A stretch of DNA of 64,000 nucleotides from Thioalkalivibrio sp. ALJ21 (GCF_000378605.1 NZ_KB905156.1:477209-541208), one strand, 5' to 3'; shown: positions 38,971 to 48,062, counted from the stretch's first letter. Made by a program: numbers and translations. The notes: generated from the letters alone by a model not told the origin.

Positions 38971-39926
38971 GGGCCCTCTTCTGCGTTCTCCACCGGGTCC
39001 ACAAGGCCCAGAATGAGATCGCGCACGGCCACCTTCATTTCGCGCCACGCGACAAGCTTGTCGCGTGGAAACCGAAACGCTACGCGGCCCCCCCACTCAG
39101 GAATGGTGAACTTATAGCGGCATGTATGAATAAAATCGGGATTCGCCGTACTCCCGGCCCGGCATTGGAAATAGTCGGTCACAACACCGTCGACGTCACC
39201 CTTCCAATAAAGAGTCTGGTTCCATAACTCGAGCTTATCTGTCCCTGGACCCACAGGCTGCGCCCACTGGAGCCCGGTTTCGGGGTCGCGCCCCCTCATT
39301 TCATACCGAATGTTTTTCAGATGTTTGTAACGCCCCTTCTCATCATTCCACTCATGAGTGATGCGCTCACCCTCGTCGAATCTCTGCATGACTCCTCGAA
39401 GGGCGGGGGCCCAATCACCGCGCTCACGGAGAAGTTCATACGAAAACTGGCCATCGCGACGAAAGTCGGAAATCGCCACCACGCCGATTAACAGCCAGAC
39501 GTCGCCATCAGGGTCATCCCTGGTCCAGAAGCTGGACTGTGTCTCCGGGCTTCTCGGGACCATGTCTGGCCAGCGAACGTATAGGGAGAAGGCCTGCGCA
39601 TCGTCCTCGAAGGTGCGCTCATCGGGCTTCGGTGTATCCGGACTTCGTGGCGCCCAGGCGCTCTGATCCTTGTACTCGATGCCGACCAGAGAAAGGTAAT
39701 TGGAGGGAATCGCAATCGGCACGCCGTTGATGTTGGCCTTGCGGATCGGAGGCGAAAATTCCTGGATCTCGAGCCGTGGCGGTTCGCCATAGATTTCGTG
39801 CAGGGCGTCGAACACCCCCAACTCGGAGAGCCAGGGCCGCGCGAGGCCCGACCACAGGGCGGAGCCCGCCAGCCAGATCGCCACCAGGACGACCACAATC
39901 AGGGCCAGCCGGCCGGCGCCACTCAT
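38967..39926 (-). CDS. Single-span protein with large soluble domain, unknown (cluster partner)
   Basis: 319 aa from ATG overlapping the upstream stop as ATGA. One N-terminal membrane helix (about 5-24) is followed by about 275 soluble residues, probably periplasmic. Recognisable landmarks are INGVPIAIPSNYLSLVG, AFSLYVRWPDMVPR and, near the end, two cysteines 13 residues apart followed by FTIPEWGGRVAFRFPRDKL. The C-terminal layout (two cysteines, Arg-Phe, Leu, Trp) recurs in the protein encoded at 40635-41687, suggesting distant paralogues. No family named. Confidence 0.6.
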   Translation of the reverse strand: MSGAGRLALIVVVLVAIWLAGSALWSGLARPWLSELGVFDALHEIYGEPPRLEIQEFSPPIRKANINGVPIAIPSNYLSLVGIEYKDQSAWAPRSPDTPKPDERTFEDDAQAFSLYVRWPDMVPRSPETQSSFWTRDDPDGDVWLLIGVVAISDFRRDGQFSYELLRERGDWAPALRGVMQRFDEGERITHEWNDEKGRYKHLKNIRYEMRGRDPETGLQWAQPVGPGTDKLELWNQTLYWKGDVDGVVTDYFQCRAGSTANPDFIHTCRYKFTIPEWGGRVAFRFPRDKLVAWREMKVAVRDLILGLVDPVENAEEGP

Positions 39927-40537
39927 GCGCCCCGTCCCCGGTTCTTCCCGCTCGCCGAAAACGAATCGCTCGCCAGGGTTCCCAGCATAAAGAGCCACGC
40001 GGAAGCCATCGTCGTGGATAAGTACAGCACGAAAAAGAGGGAGGTCGCCGCGACCGCCGGTATCTCGAACAGAGGATCAAGGTTTTCGGTCATGCGACCC
40101 GATGGACCAGGCCCTGCCGCTGGCAGGACGGCATACAGCTGGGCGAAGACGACAAACGCAAAAAACGCAAAGAACCAGGTGAGCGATCCAATCAGCTTCA
40201 GAAGCGCCATGCCGGAAGGCCGCTCGGGGCGTACGGATCTGGACATCTTGAAAAACAGGTAAACGAACAGAAACGGCTGAAATGCGATGGCTGCCGCCAG
40301 GGCTGCCCGGATGCCCTCGGTGTCCCGACGGGATTCAGCGATCGTGTCGATCATGGGAAGCCCGCCGGCAACCCCGTCAGAAAGCCACCGAACGGCCGTA
40401 GCGATGCCTGCATTCCCTGCGAGACCCACCTGCGAAACCAGGACCGTCACAACCAGAGGCACCCAGAACACGAGGCCAAAGGCTCCGAGCTTTTGGTAAT
40501 TGAAAAAGGGCTTGGGCGGCTTCGCCTGACGTGTCAT
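39923..40537 (-). CDS. Multi-pass membrane protein of unknown function
   Basis: 204 aa starting MTRQAKPPKPFFNYQKLG. About four membrane helices (roughly 17-38, 78-96, 112-133 and 155-178). The start ATG overlaps the TGA of a 34-codon reading frame upstream, and its own stop overlaps the next start. Size and helix count resemble the 211-aa protein further down, but no clear sequence similarity is visible. Function unknown. Confidence 0.6.
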   Translation of the reverse strand: MTRQAKPPKPFFNYQKLGAFGLVFWVPLVVTVLVSQVGLAGNAGIATAVRWLSDGVAGGLPMIDTIAESRRDTEGIRAALAAAIAFQPFLFVYLFFKMSRSVRPERPSGMALLKLIGSLTWFFAFFAFVVFAQLYAVLPAAGPGPSGRMTENLDPLFEIPAVAATSLFFVLYLSTTMASAWLFMLGTLASDSFSASGKNRGRGA

Positions 40538-40638
40538 GAGTCCACGCCCCGATTCTGCGCCCGGATCACGAGGACGGGGTCGATAGTGAAACGGGATAGC
40601 CGATCACGGGGGATGGTAAAACATGCGGAAGGCCTCAT
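40534..40638 (-). CDS. Tiny 34-aa coupled reading frame between two cluster genes
   Basis: Encodes MRPSACFTIPRDRLSRF and 17 further residues. Its ATG overlaps the stop of the 350-aa gene (ATGA) and its own TGA overlaps the ATG of the 204-aa gene (ATGA), so it bridges the two exactly. It could be a real coupled micro-protein, a translational relay, or the relic of a lost paralogue's C-terminus: CFTIPRDRL loosely recalls the FTIP...FPRDKL end of the 319-aa protein. Confidence 0.35.
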   Translation of the reverse strand: MRPSACFTIPRDRLSRFTIDPVLVIRAQNRGVDS

Positions 40639-41687
40639 GACGCGTCACCCTCGACCGAAAGGGAATCCAGGAGCTGTCGAACCTCGCGATCTATCCGCTG
40701 CCAGCCCGGAAGGTGCTCGAGGCTGAAGCGGTAGGTCAATGCGAGATCGTCGCGAAAGGCGGTCATGGCCATGCATTCAGAAGCGGGCTGCTCGCCTGGC
40801 GAGGTACACCGGATTACAAGGTCCTTTGATGCGTCCTCGGGGACAAAAAATGACGACGAACCCGGGCCCTTCGGGCCGCTCTCCTGTGGAGCGGTCTCGA
40901 ACATAACGAGGCCATCATCGGATGTCCGGCCGCCCTGCGGGTTCTCCCTTGCAAGCCGCCCCATCGGGCCAATAAACCCGGGAGGCGGTTCATTCAAGAG
41001 CATGATTTCCACCCGGTCTCCGAGGGCGTCGTCACCCCGGGTCCAGCGATCCCGGTCTTCGTGATGATAAGGCCGCAGATCCGGCAGGAGAGTGCTCAGC
41101 GGGAGGGTCGCCGGTTCATGTCGTCCCTCTCCGGGGCGCGGCCAGTGGCCCAGCTCTTCATGGACAAAGTAGAAAAACCGCACCGGCACATCGAACTTGT
41201 GGCCTGACAAGTCGAAGTGCGCCGTTGCGACCTTCAGGTGAATCCGGCCCGCATAGTCATTGAGCATGCGCGAGACCGGGTTCTCCGTGAGGACGACCAG
41301 CACAAGCAGGGCTACGAGAGCCAGCTCCAGCCGCCAGTAGCGAAACGTAAGGCGGGAGCTGCGCGGTGTAGGGTCGGCGGGCGCGCCCGTCTCCAACCGC
41401 ACTGGGTGACGCCGCCGAAACCACCAGACGACCATCAGCGGGCTGCCAATGAACGCGAACAGGGCCAACGGCAGTCCCGTGGACACCTCGCGCGCATACT
41501 CTTCCAGAAGAAGCATGAGCCCCAACATCATGGCCACCGGCAGGGCCAGTACGAGCAGGGCATAGCCGATCCTGACGGCAGCCGACGCACGACGCACGGC
41601 AATCAGCACCCCAACGGTCGCAACAATGGCAACCGCCATCGGAATCAGGGCGATGAGCACTGACCCCATCAGGTCGGCGACGCTCAC
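40635..41687 (-). CDS. Four-helix membrane protein with large soluble domain, unknown
   Basis: 350 aa from GTG with AGGA 8 bases upstream (other starts at 41681 and 41669). Four hydrophobic helices (about 7-29, 38-60, 70-90 and 119-138) are followed by about 210 soluble residues containing FDLSGHKFDVPVRFFYFV. The C-terminal part has two cysteines (C-x10-C) and then LTYRFSLEHLPGWQRIDREV, similar in layout to the 319-aa protein. It looks like the multi-pass and anchored modules fused in one chain. First gene of the coupled operon. No family recognised. Confidence 0.6.
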   Translation of the reverse strand: MSVADLMGSVLIALIPMAVAIVATVGVLIAVRRASAAVRIGYALLVLALPVAMMLGLMLLLEEYAREVSTGLPLALFAFIGSPLMVVWWFRRRHPVRLETGAPADPTPRSSRLTFRYWRLELALVALLVLVVLTENPVSRMLNDYAGRIHLKVATAHFDLSGHKFDVPVRFFYFVHEELGHWPRPGEGRHEPATLPLSTLLPDLRPYHHEDRDRWTRGDDALGDRVEIMLLNEPPPGFIGPMGRLARENPQGGRTSDDGLVMFETAPQESGPKGPGSSSFFVPEDASKDLVIRCTSPGEQPASECMAMTAFRDDLALTYRFSLEHLPGWQRIDREVRQLLDSLSVEGDAS

Positions 41688-42283
41688 AGAGCAATCCTGG
41701 ACCGAGGTAGGCACCCGAAACGCGGCCCCAAAACATTCACATGCTGAAGGCAGGCGCGCGCGCAAGTGGGCGCACGAAAGACAATGAGGGCTGCGAGATA
41801 GAGGTGTGCCTGTGCGGCGAACGCGCCAATCCGTGGCGAGGTCATGGACAATCCCTTTCCATGAGTAAGGCTGCGAATGCTGAATGGGCTTTCAACCCGT
41901 GTCAATGAACGCCGAAGCGGCCCGCCCGGGCCTGGCCGAGTTCAGCCACTGGCGCCGACTCTTTTTCGAGGCGTCCCCGGGCACTCCGTTACCTGACGCC
42001 CACGAATCGCTCACGGTCTTCGGTGTCGCCTAGCGCACCCCGAGACACTTGGACCTGACCCGCCCGCCGCTAAACCAGGATCGAGCCCAGTGGACCCACC
42101 CGGACGCCTACACCGCCATCCGTGCGCGATCCCCAGCGGGGTGTGAATCTGGCGCTGCTGGCCCCGGCGGTATTCACACACCCGAAACCTCTTGCCCAGC
42201 AAACCTGGTATCTCTACCTGTGCGCCAACGAAATCAACTGCATCCGGGCCGGCCGGGATGAGCCCTTCACCATAGGGCTCGGG
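41688..42283. other. Intergenic region, probably relic sequence
   Basis: About 600 bases between the membrane operon and the hydrogenase protease gene. Short frames are present: a 42-codon plus-strand frame at 41905-42033 beginning MNAEAARPGLAEFSHWRR, and a longer one at 42122-42358 that runs into the antisense of the protease gene. None has a good ribosome site or recognisable product. Composition is mixed, and the region may be the scar of an insertion. The promoter of the membrane operon should lie just above 41700. Confidence 0.35.
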
Positions 42284-42931
42284 TCAGCGAGAAGCGTCAG
42301 GCCGGGGCCTTTTGAATTCCTTCAGGATGTTCCGGCTCATCTGGAAAGTGGCAGCTGAGATCTCGGGTGAGAGCCTGGCGCCATCTTCGAGGCACGCGGG
42401 TTCGATGCCGTGGACGATGAGGGTGCCCGGGAGCTCGCCCAGGGAGCGGGCAAGTTCGACGGCTTCGGCGAGGCCGATACCGTGGGAAGAGTAGCGCGCG
42501 CCGCGCGGCAGGGGCTCGCGGGCATCCAGGCGATGGAGGGTGCCGGGGGCGGCGCCGGTGACGATGGCATCGACGAGGATGACCGGGTCGTGGCCCTGCC
42601 ATAACTCCATGAGTTCGGCGGGTTCGCCGTGGCTCTTCGCGGTGGCGAGGCCCGGGGTATCGGCCAGCGCGTCCACCACGGCGTGGCCGATGCCGTCGTC
42701 GCCGCGCCAGGGGTTGCCAATGCCGATCACCAACGGCCCTTTGCCGGTGATTGGCATGACGGGAGGCGTAGCCAACGCCTTTTGCGGGCGTTCCGGGGCT
42801 ATGGGGGTGTTTCGTGCCGCCTGGACAATTTCTTCGCGGCGCTCGTCGCTCAGATCCGATCGCCAATCTTCGGTCTCGGAGGCCGGAAACAGCCGTTTTT
42901 CCTGAGGGTTCTGTCCGGATGGTCGTGCCAC
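42284..42931 (-). CDS. Hydrogenase maturation protease with N-terminal extension
   Basis: 215 aa from GTG after GGGAG. The C-terminal ~155 residues (from MPITGKGPLVIGIGN) are a HyaD/HycI-type endopeptidase with the nickel-binding acid in GNPWRGDDGIG, DAIVTGAAPGTL, and the His region YSSHGIGL. It trims the C-terminal peptide of the hydrogenase large subunit after nickel insertion. The first ~58 residues (including LSDERREEIVQAARNTP) are not part of the usual protease and resemble no domain I know. brnTA separates it from its substrate gene. Confidence 0.85.
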   Translation of the reverse strand: MARPSGQNPQEKRLFPASETEDWRSDLSDERREEIVQAARNTPIAPERPQKALATPPVMPITGKGPLVIGIGNPWRGDDGIGHAVVDALADTPGLATAKSHGEPAELMELWQGHDPVILVDAIVTGAAPGTLHRLDAREPLPRGARYSSHGIGLAEAVELARSLGELPGTLIVHGIEPACLEDGARLSPEISAATFQMSRNILKEFKRPRPDASR

Positions 42932-42961
42932 GGGGCGCTCCCAGTCGATACCTGGCGGTGA

Positions 42962-43216
42962 CTAACGCGGCGCGCCCTCGCTTTCCCGGGCAGCAGTGGT
43001 CGTTTCCAGCCGCTCCGCCAGCCAGATCTTGATGATGGATTGACGGGTGACGCCCAATCGGCTGGCTTCTCGGTCCAGGGACTCGATCATCCAGTCCGGG
43101 AAATCCACGTTTACCCGCCGTTGTTTGCGCAGCGGGCGTTTGGCCCTTGACAGGTCCAGGGCATCGGTCATCTCTTCTCCGCTGTCAAAGCGCCCGTCAA
43201 ATGTCTTCGCTTTCAT
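42962..43216 (-). CDS. brnA: BrnA family antitoxin
   Basis: 84 aa from MKAKTFDGRFDSGEEMTDAL, overlapping the end of brnT by 20 bases. The first 32 residues carry the BrnT-binding segment. The C-terminal half is a ribbon-helix-helix DNA-binding domain (RRVNVDFPDWMIESLDREASRLGVTRQSIIKIWL). It neutralises BrnT and represses the pair. Confidence 0.85.
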   Translation of the reverse strand: MKAKTFDGRFDSGEEMTDALDLSRAKRPLRKQRRVNVDFPDWMIESLDREASRLGVTRQSIIKIWLAERLETTTAARESEGAPR

Positions 43217-43469
43217 ACAGCGCAACCTCTTCTTTGCGCGACCTGCGTACGGAAATGATACGAACGCAGGCCTCTCGGTGAGTGACAACGGCGGTCCAGT
43301 GCCTTCTTTCAATGCGACCGATCACCAGAAAGCGGGGTTCGTCCTCCGTACGGCCGGGGATCTCCAGCAGATCGGGGTCACGCCAGAGGGCCTGGGCGGT
43401 CACGAAGTCGATGCCGTGTTTCTCCAGATTCGATCGACTCTTCCGTTCGTCGAACTCGAATGACTTCAT
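43197..43469 (-). CDS. brnT: BrnT family toxin (RelE-like ribonuclease)
   Basis: 90 aa starting MKSFEFDERKSRSNLEKHGIDF, the BrnT signature. RFLVIGRIERRHWTAVVTHRE and RIISVRRSRKEE carry the basic catalytic region of this RelE-fold RNase. The toxin gene comes first, as is normal for brnTA. The pair sits inside the hydrogenase gene run, between large subunit and protease, in the same orientation. Confidence 0.9.
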   Translation of the reverse strand: MKSFEFDERKSRSNLEKHGIDFVTAQALWRDPDLLEIPGRTEDEPRFLVIGRIERRHWTAVVTHREACVRIISVRRSRKEEVALYESEDI

Positions 43470-43478
43470 GGTTTAGAA

Positions 43479-43484
43479 ATTATA
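43479..43484 (-). promoter_or_regulatory. Extended -10 promoter of brnTA
   Basis: TGGTATAAT on the minus strand is a perfect TATAAT with the extended TGn. It ends 9 bases before the brnT ATG, so the transcript would start only about 3 bases upstream of the start codon, close to leaderless. No good -35 is seen at 16-18 bases; TTGACT occurs but 27 bases away. Confidence 0.55.
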
Positions 43485-43537
43485 CCAGAATGGTGTTTTT
43501 TGCTCTCGGAGAGTCAAGCGCTCCTTCGCGCAGGGCC

Positions 43538-44836
43538 TTACTGGCGGTCGACGGTGAGGTCGAGGAAGTGGGTGGCGCAGGAGATGCAGGGGTCGTAGTT
43601 GCGGATGGCGACCTCGCAGTGGTGGCGCAGTTCGTCGTCCGGCAGATGAAGATGGGTCTGCACCAGTTCGCGCAGGTCGGCCTCGATGGTGGGCTGGTTG
43701 ACCGAGGTGGGCGGGACGATCTTGGCGTCGGTGATGAGGCCGGCTTCGTCGATGCTGTAGCGGTGGTAGCAGATGCCGCGTGGGGCCTCGGTGGCGGCGA
43801 AGCCGGTGCCGGCACGCGGGGTGACCGGCAGCGCGGGTTCGGCCGGTGCGGCCCGGTAGCCGTCGACCAGACGCAGGGCCTCCTCGAAGGCGAGCACGAT
43901 CTCGATCATGCGCACCTGGATGCTGCGGAACGGGTTGCGGCAGGCCGCGCCCAGCCCGGCGCGCTCGGCCAGCTCGGCGGCGCGCGGGGTGAGGCGTTCG
44001 CGGTTCAGGGCGAAGCGCGCCAGCGGGCCCATGAACACCGGTTCGCCACTGTCGGAGCGGTGGCTGTGCAGGGCGTTGGAGTGGGCCACGTGCTCCTCGG
44101 TGAAGACGTCGTCGTAATCACGGATGGCGGCGTCCAGACCACTGCTCGAGCCAAGCCGGCCGTGGGTGATCGGGTATTCGTCCGGGTGCACCAGTGACAC
44201 GAACTCGTAATCGCGCTCCAGGTTCGGATAGTCGAGGGTGGCGAGGAATTCGGCCACCTCGGAGGCAGCCTCCAGGCCCCAGGCCAGGTCCTCGCGCAGC
44301 CCGGCGACCTCGGCAGGCGTCGGCGTGCGGTAGAAGCCGCCCACGCGCAGATTGACCGGGTGGATCTCGCGCCCGCCCAAAAGGCGCAGGATGGAGTTGC
44401 CGATCTTCTTGATGCGCAGGCCGTTGCGCACCATGTCCGGGTGGTCCTTCGCGGCGGTGACCGCGTCGGGATAGCCGAGGAAGTCCGGCAGGTGGAGCAT
44501 GAACACGTGCAGGGCGTGGCTCTCGATCCATTCGCCGCAGTAGGCCAGCCGGCGCAGGTCCTGCAGCACGCCGTCTACGGTCACGCCGCAGACGTCCTCC
44601 ATCGCCAGCGAGGCACCCAGCTGGTAGGCAATCGGGCAGATGCCGCAGATGCGCGCGGTGATGTCCGGGGCCTCGCGGAAGTCGCGCCCGCGCAGGAAGC
44701 CCTCGAAGAAGCGCGGGGCCTCGAAGATCGACAGCTTCACCTCCTCCACACGGTCGCCTTCGGTGCGCACGTACATCGCGCCCTCGCCCTCCACGCGCGC
44801 GAGGTAGTCGACTTCGATGGTGCGGGTCTCGCTCAT
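43538..44836 (-). CDS. hydA: Group 3b [NiFe] hydrogenase large subunit (alpha)
   Basis: 432 aa. The nickel-site cysteines are C64 and C67 in RICGICP and C417 and C420 in DPCISCATH near the end. The maturation protease would cleave after H423, removing FLDLTVDRQ. The sequence is of the cytoplasmic sulfhydrogenase/NADP-linked type: no export signal on the small subunit and an FAD/NAD subunit in the operon. Its ATG overlaps the hydD stop. Confidence 0.93.
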   Translation of the reverse strand: MSETRTIEVDYLARVEGEGAMYVRTEGDRVEEVKLSIFEAPRFFEGFLRGRDFREAPDITARICGICPIAYQLGASLAMEDVCGVTVDGVLQDLRRLAYCGEWIESHALHVFMLHLPDFLGYPDAVTAAKDHPDMVRNGLRIKKIGNSILRLLGGREIHPVNLRVGGFYRTPTPAEVAGLREDLAWGLEAASEVAEFLATLDYPNLERDYEFVSLVHPDEYPITHGRLGSSSGLDAAIRDYDDVFTEEHVAHSNALHSHRSDSGEPVFMGPLARFALNRERLTPRAAELAERAGLGAACRNPFRSIQVRMIEIVLAFEEALRLVDGYRAAPAEPALPVTPRAGTGFAATEAPRGICYHRYSIDEAGLITDAKIVPPTSVNQPTIEADLRELVQTHLHLPDDELRHHCEVAIRNYDPCISCATHFLDLTVDRQ

Positions 44837-45621
44837 GGTCCGTTTCCTGATTCTTCGCGCTCGCTCTCCTCGCGGAAGGCGTCGGCGCCGGCATTGAAGG
44901 TGCGGTAGAAACGCACGCGGGTGGCGCGCTCCATGCCGAGGGCCTCCAGCTGCCCGGACAGGCCGGGCGCGTTGGGCGTCTCCTTGGGGCCGAAGCAGCC
45001 GTAGCAGCCGCGGTGGCAGCCGGGGCACAGCGCGCCGCAGCCGGCGTGGGTGACCGGACCCAGGCAAGGCGTGCCGTGGGCGACCATCACGCAGACCTGC
45101 CCCGCCCGCTTGCACTCCTCGCAGACGCTGGCGCTGGAGATCTGCGGGCGGCGGCCGTAGAGGAAGGCGCTGATGACCTCCAGCAGCTGGTACTTGTCGA
45201 TCGGGCAGCCGCGCAGCTCGAAGTCCACCGGCACGTGCTGGCTGATCGCATCCGAGGTGGCCAGGGTCTCGATGTATTCCGGGTGGGCGTAGACCTGGCG
45301 GGTGAACGCCTCGACATCGGCGAAGTTGCGCAGGGCCTGGATGCCGCCGGTGGTGGCGCAGGCGCCGATGGTCACCAGGAACTTCGATGCGCGGCGGATC
45401 TCGCGGATCTCCTCCGCCGCCTGGGGCGTGGTGATCGAGCCCTCGACCAGGGTGAGGTCCCAGGGGCCGTCGATGCGGGTGCGGGTGGCCTCGGGGAAGT
45501 GGGCAATCCGTACCCGGTCGGTCACCGCCAGCAGCTCGTCCTCGCAGTCGAGCAGGCTGAGCTGACAGCCGTCGCAGGAGGCGAACTTGAATACCGCGAG
45601 GGTCGGTTGTTCCCGTCTCAT
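44833..45621 (-). CDS. hydD: Group 3b hydrogenase small subunit (delta)
   Basis: 262 aa. Proximal cluster ligands are C16 and C19 in [10 protein letters not shown], with further cysteines in GACATTGG and [10 protein letters not shown]. The C-terminal half adds a cysteine-rich region ([26 protein letters not shown]) for two more [4Fe-4S] clusters. The start overlaps the hydG stop by ATGA. No Tat signal, so cytoplasmic. Confidence 0.93.
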   Translation of the reverse strand: MRREQPTLAVFKFASCDGCQLSLLDCEDELLAVTDRVRIAHFPEATRTRIDGPWDLTLVEGSITTPQAAEEIREIRRASKFLVTIGACATTGGIQALRNFADVEAFTRQVYAHPEYIETLATSDAISQHVPVDFELRGCPIDKYQLLEVISAFLYGRRPQISSASVCEECKRAGQVCVMVAHGTPCLGPVTHAGCGALCPGCHRGCYGCFGPKETPNAPGLSGQLEALGMERATRVRFYRTFNAGADAFREESEREESGNGP

Positions 45622-46490
45622 AGCTCGCGTATCCGGAAGGCCGGCTCCATCACCGGGTAGGGGAACACGGGGCCGTCGCGGCAGACGAACTGCGACCCGA
45701 TCTGGCAGTGGCCGCAAAAGCCCACCGCGCAGCGCATGTTGCGCTCCATGGACACGTAGATGTCCTCCGGCTTCAGGCCGCGGCGCTCCAGCGCGGCGGC
45801 GGTGAAGCGCATCATCACCTCCGGGCCGCAGGTCATCGCCAGCGTGTTGCGCCGATCGAAGCCGCCACGATCGACGAGCTGGGTGACCACGCCGACATCG
45901 CCGCGCCACGCGGCGGTGCCGCGATCCACGGTAATGCGCAGGTCGAGATCGTCGTGCGCGCCCCAGGCCTCCAGCTCGTCACGAAAGATCATGTCCCCGG
46001 GCGAGCGTGCACCGTAGCAGACCACCACCCGTCCGAAGTCGGCGCGCCGTTCCAGCGCCGCGTGGATCACCGGGCGCAGCGGGGCCAGGCCGATGCCACC
46101 GGCGACCAGCACCAGGTCGCGCCCGCGCGCCTGCTCGAGCGGCCAGGCCGTGCCGAACGGCCCGCGCAGCCCCACCACCGCCCCGGGTCCCAGGTCCTGC
46201 ATCGCGCGGGTCACGCTGCCGACCGCGCGGGTGGTGTGGACGATGCCGCCGTCGTCGGTGATGGCGGAGACCGAGATCGGCACCTCGCCCACGCCCGGCA
46301 GATAGAGCATGTTGAACTGCCCGGGCGCCGGGGGCGTGTTCGAGTCGGCATCGGTGCCGGAGTCCGCTTCGGGCTCGAGCGTCCAGCTGAAGACCTCGTC
46401 GCTGGCAATCTCGGCGTGGCGGGCACGGATGCGCCAGGGGCGCGGCGCCATCGCCTGGTCGGGCAGCGCGACCGCGGACTCAGGCGACAT
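45618..46490 (-). CDS. hydG: Hydrogenase FAD/NAD(P)-binding subunit (gamma)
   Basis: 290 aa, ferredoxin-NADP reductase-like. An FAD-binding barrel is followed by the NAD(P) loop [12 protein letters not shown], then a C-terminal [2Fe-2S] motif [17 protein letters not shown], as in dihydroorotate dehydrogenase B subunit. It exchanges electrons with NAD(P)H. The gene overlaps the cNMP-binding protein gene by 11 bases. Confidence 0.92.
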   Translation of the reverse strand: MSPESAVALPDQAMAPRPWRIRARHAEIASDEVFSWTLEPEADSGTDADSNTPPAPGQFNMLYLPGVGEVPISVSAITDDGGIVHTTRAVGSVTRAMQDLGPGAVVGLRGPFGTAWPLEQARGRDLVLVAGGIGLAPLRPVIHAALERRADFGRVVVCYGARSPGDMIFRDELEAWGAHDDLDLRITVDRGTAAWRGDVGVVTQLVDRGGFDRRNTLAMTCGPEVMMRFTAAALERRGLKPEDIYVSMERNMRCAVGFCGHCQIGSQFVCRDGPVFPYPVMEPAFRIREL

Positions 46491-46953
46491 GACCCGGCCC
46501 CCCGTTCTGGTAGATGTCCAGCCCCTGCAGGCGCGCGGCCTGCAGCCGCTGCACGATCAGTGCGGTGAAGTGCTTGAGCAACGCGTAGCCGAAGACCGGG
46601 TCGGCCTCCATGCGCTCGCGCAGCACGCCGGCGTCGAAGCGCAGGGTGTGCAGGTCGCTGACCGCCCGGGCGTCGTAGCTTGCCCGGTACGGCGGCAGCA
46701 GCCAGGACCAGCCGAGGATATCGCCGGGCCCCAGCGTCTGGAACGGGACGGTGCCTTCGCGCAGCCGGCTCTCCAGCGCGACCTGGCCTGCGCGGATCAG
46801 CCAGAAGGTCTCGGTCGGTTCGTGGTCGCGCATCAGCCGCGCGCCGGATTCGTAGCTGCGCTCGGCCGCGCAGGCCGCCAGCAGGCGCAGGTGCTTCGGG
46901 TCGAAGTCCTCGAAGAACGGCTGCTGTTCGAGGATGGACAGCAGCTCCTTCAT
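46480..46953 (-). CDS. Stand-alone cyclic-nucleotide-binding-domain protein in the hydrogenase operon
   Basis: 157 aa, a single Crp-like sensor domain (about 10-130) with the phosphate-binding cassette region [25 protein letters not shown]. There is no helix-turn-helix after it, so it is not a transcription factor. The conserved Glu-Arg pair of cAMP-binding cassettes is not obvious, so the ligand may differ. Four-base overlap with hydB and 11-base overlap with hydG place it within the enzyme operon, suggesting a regulatory or assembly subunit. Confidence 0.8.
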   Translation of the reverse strand: MKELLSILEQQPFFEDFDPKHLRLLAACAAERSYESGARLMRDHEPTETFWLIRAGQVALESRLREGTVPFQTLGPGDILGWSWLLPPYRASYDARAVSDLHTLRFDAGVLRERMEADPVFGYALLKHFTALIVQRLQAARLQGLDIYQNGGPGHVA

Positions 46954-48062
46954 GGCGAGCCCTCCGCATCACGGCGCACCGCGGTGACCTCCTCGGTGAT
47001 GTCGATCCCGACCGGGCACCAGGTGATACAGCGCCCGCAGCCGACACAGCCGGAGGTGTCGAACTGGTCGTGCCAGGTGGCCAGCTTGTGGGTGATCCAC
47101 TGGCGGTAGCGCGCGGCCACCGAGTCACGGTGCGGCCCGCCGACCAGGTGCGAGTGCTCCTGGTTGAAGCAGGAGTCCCAGCGCCGCACGCGCTCGGTGC
47201 GCTGGCCTTCCAGATCGGGCACCTCCTCGACCTGGGAACAGAAACAGGTGGGGCAGACCAGGGTGCAGTTGGAGCAGGACAGGCAGCGCTCGGCGGTCTC
47301 CTCCCAGCGCGGGTGCTCGAAGGCCCGGTTCAGCACCTCGCGCGCGTCGCCGGGCATCTGCCGGCCCATCTTTTCCGGGGCCTCGGCCCATACCCGTTCC
47401 GCCGCAACCTGTTCCGCGTCGCTGGCCGGGCGCGGCTCCAGACGCTCGAACATCGCGCGCCCCGCCTCGCTCCCCGCCTCGATGACCAGGAAATGCTGCG
47501 TAGCGTCGATCACCTCGGTCAGGGCCAGGTCGAAGCCCTCGCGGGCGCGCGGTCCGGTATCCATCGAGGCACAGAAGCAGGTACCGCCGGGCTCGGCACA
47601 GTGGGCCGCGACCATGAACACGTCCCGACGCCGCGCCGCATAGCCGCGGTCCTGCACCGCCTGGCCCAGGAACACCCGGTCCTGCACGGCGATCGCCGCC
47701 AGCTCGCAGGCGCGCATGCCGATGAACGCGCGCCGGGGCGGTGCCGGCTCGCCCGGCTCGGTCACGAAGCTGCCGTCCGGCTGGCGGGTCAGTCGGAACA
47801 GGGTCTCCTCGGACGGGAACAGGTACTTCTTCCAGGAGTGCGGCCCGACCACGTAGCCGAACAGGGCCTCGTCGTCACGCTCGCGCAGGCGGTAGTGGCC
47901 GGGGGCGTGCTCGTCCCCCCAGCCCGCCGGCAGGTCATCCAGGCCTTGCACGCGGTCGTAGACGATCGCCCCGTCGCGCCGCGTCGGACCCACCACCTCG
48001 TAGCCATCACCGGCCAGCAGGCGGATCAGCGTATCCACGGCTTGTGGGGCGATCACATGCAT
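46950..48062 (-). CDS. hydB: Hydrogenase 4Fe-4S electron-transfer subunit (beta)
   Basis: 370 aa from [12 protein letters not shown] after GAGGA. The N-terminal 220 residues are of the sulfite-reductase A/HydB type. The C-terminal ferredoxin region has [14 protein letters not shown] and [14 protein letters not shown]. It links the hydrogenase core to the FAD subunit. First gene of the operon. Confidence 0.92.
   Translation of the reverse strand: MHVIAPQAVDTLIRLLAGDGYEVVGPTRRDGAIVYDRVQGLDDLPAGWGDEHAPGHYRLRERDDEALFGYVVGPHSWKKYLFPSEETLFRLTRQPDGSFVTEPGEPAPPRRAFIGMRACELAAIAVQDRVFLGQAVQDRGYAARRRDVFMVAAHCAEPGGTCFCASMDTGPRAREGFDLALTEVIDATQHFLVIEAGSEAGRAMFERLEPRPASDAEQVAAERVWAEAPEKMGRQMPGDAREVLNRAFEHPRWEETAERCLSCSNCTLVCPTCFCSQVEEVPDLEGQRTERVRRWDSCFNQEHSHLVGGPHRDSVAARYRQWITHKLATWHDQFDTSGCVGCGRCITWCPVGIDITEEVTAVRRDAEGSP

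Noticed and set aside
41905-42033. 42-codon plus-strand frame MNAEAARPGLAEFSHWRR...
   Set aside because: No ribosome site and no neighbour in the same orientation. I could not tie it to any family, so it is only mentioned in the intergenic entry.
42122-42358. 78-codon plus-strand frame overlapping the hydrogenase protease end
   Set aside because: The second half is antisense to a real gene and the first half has no supporting signals.
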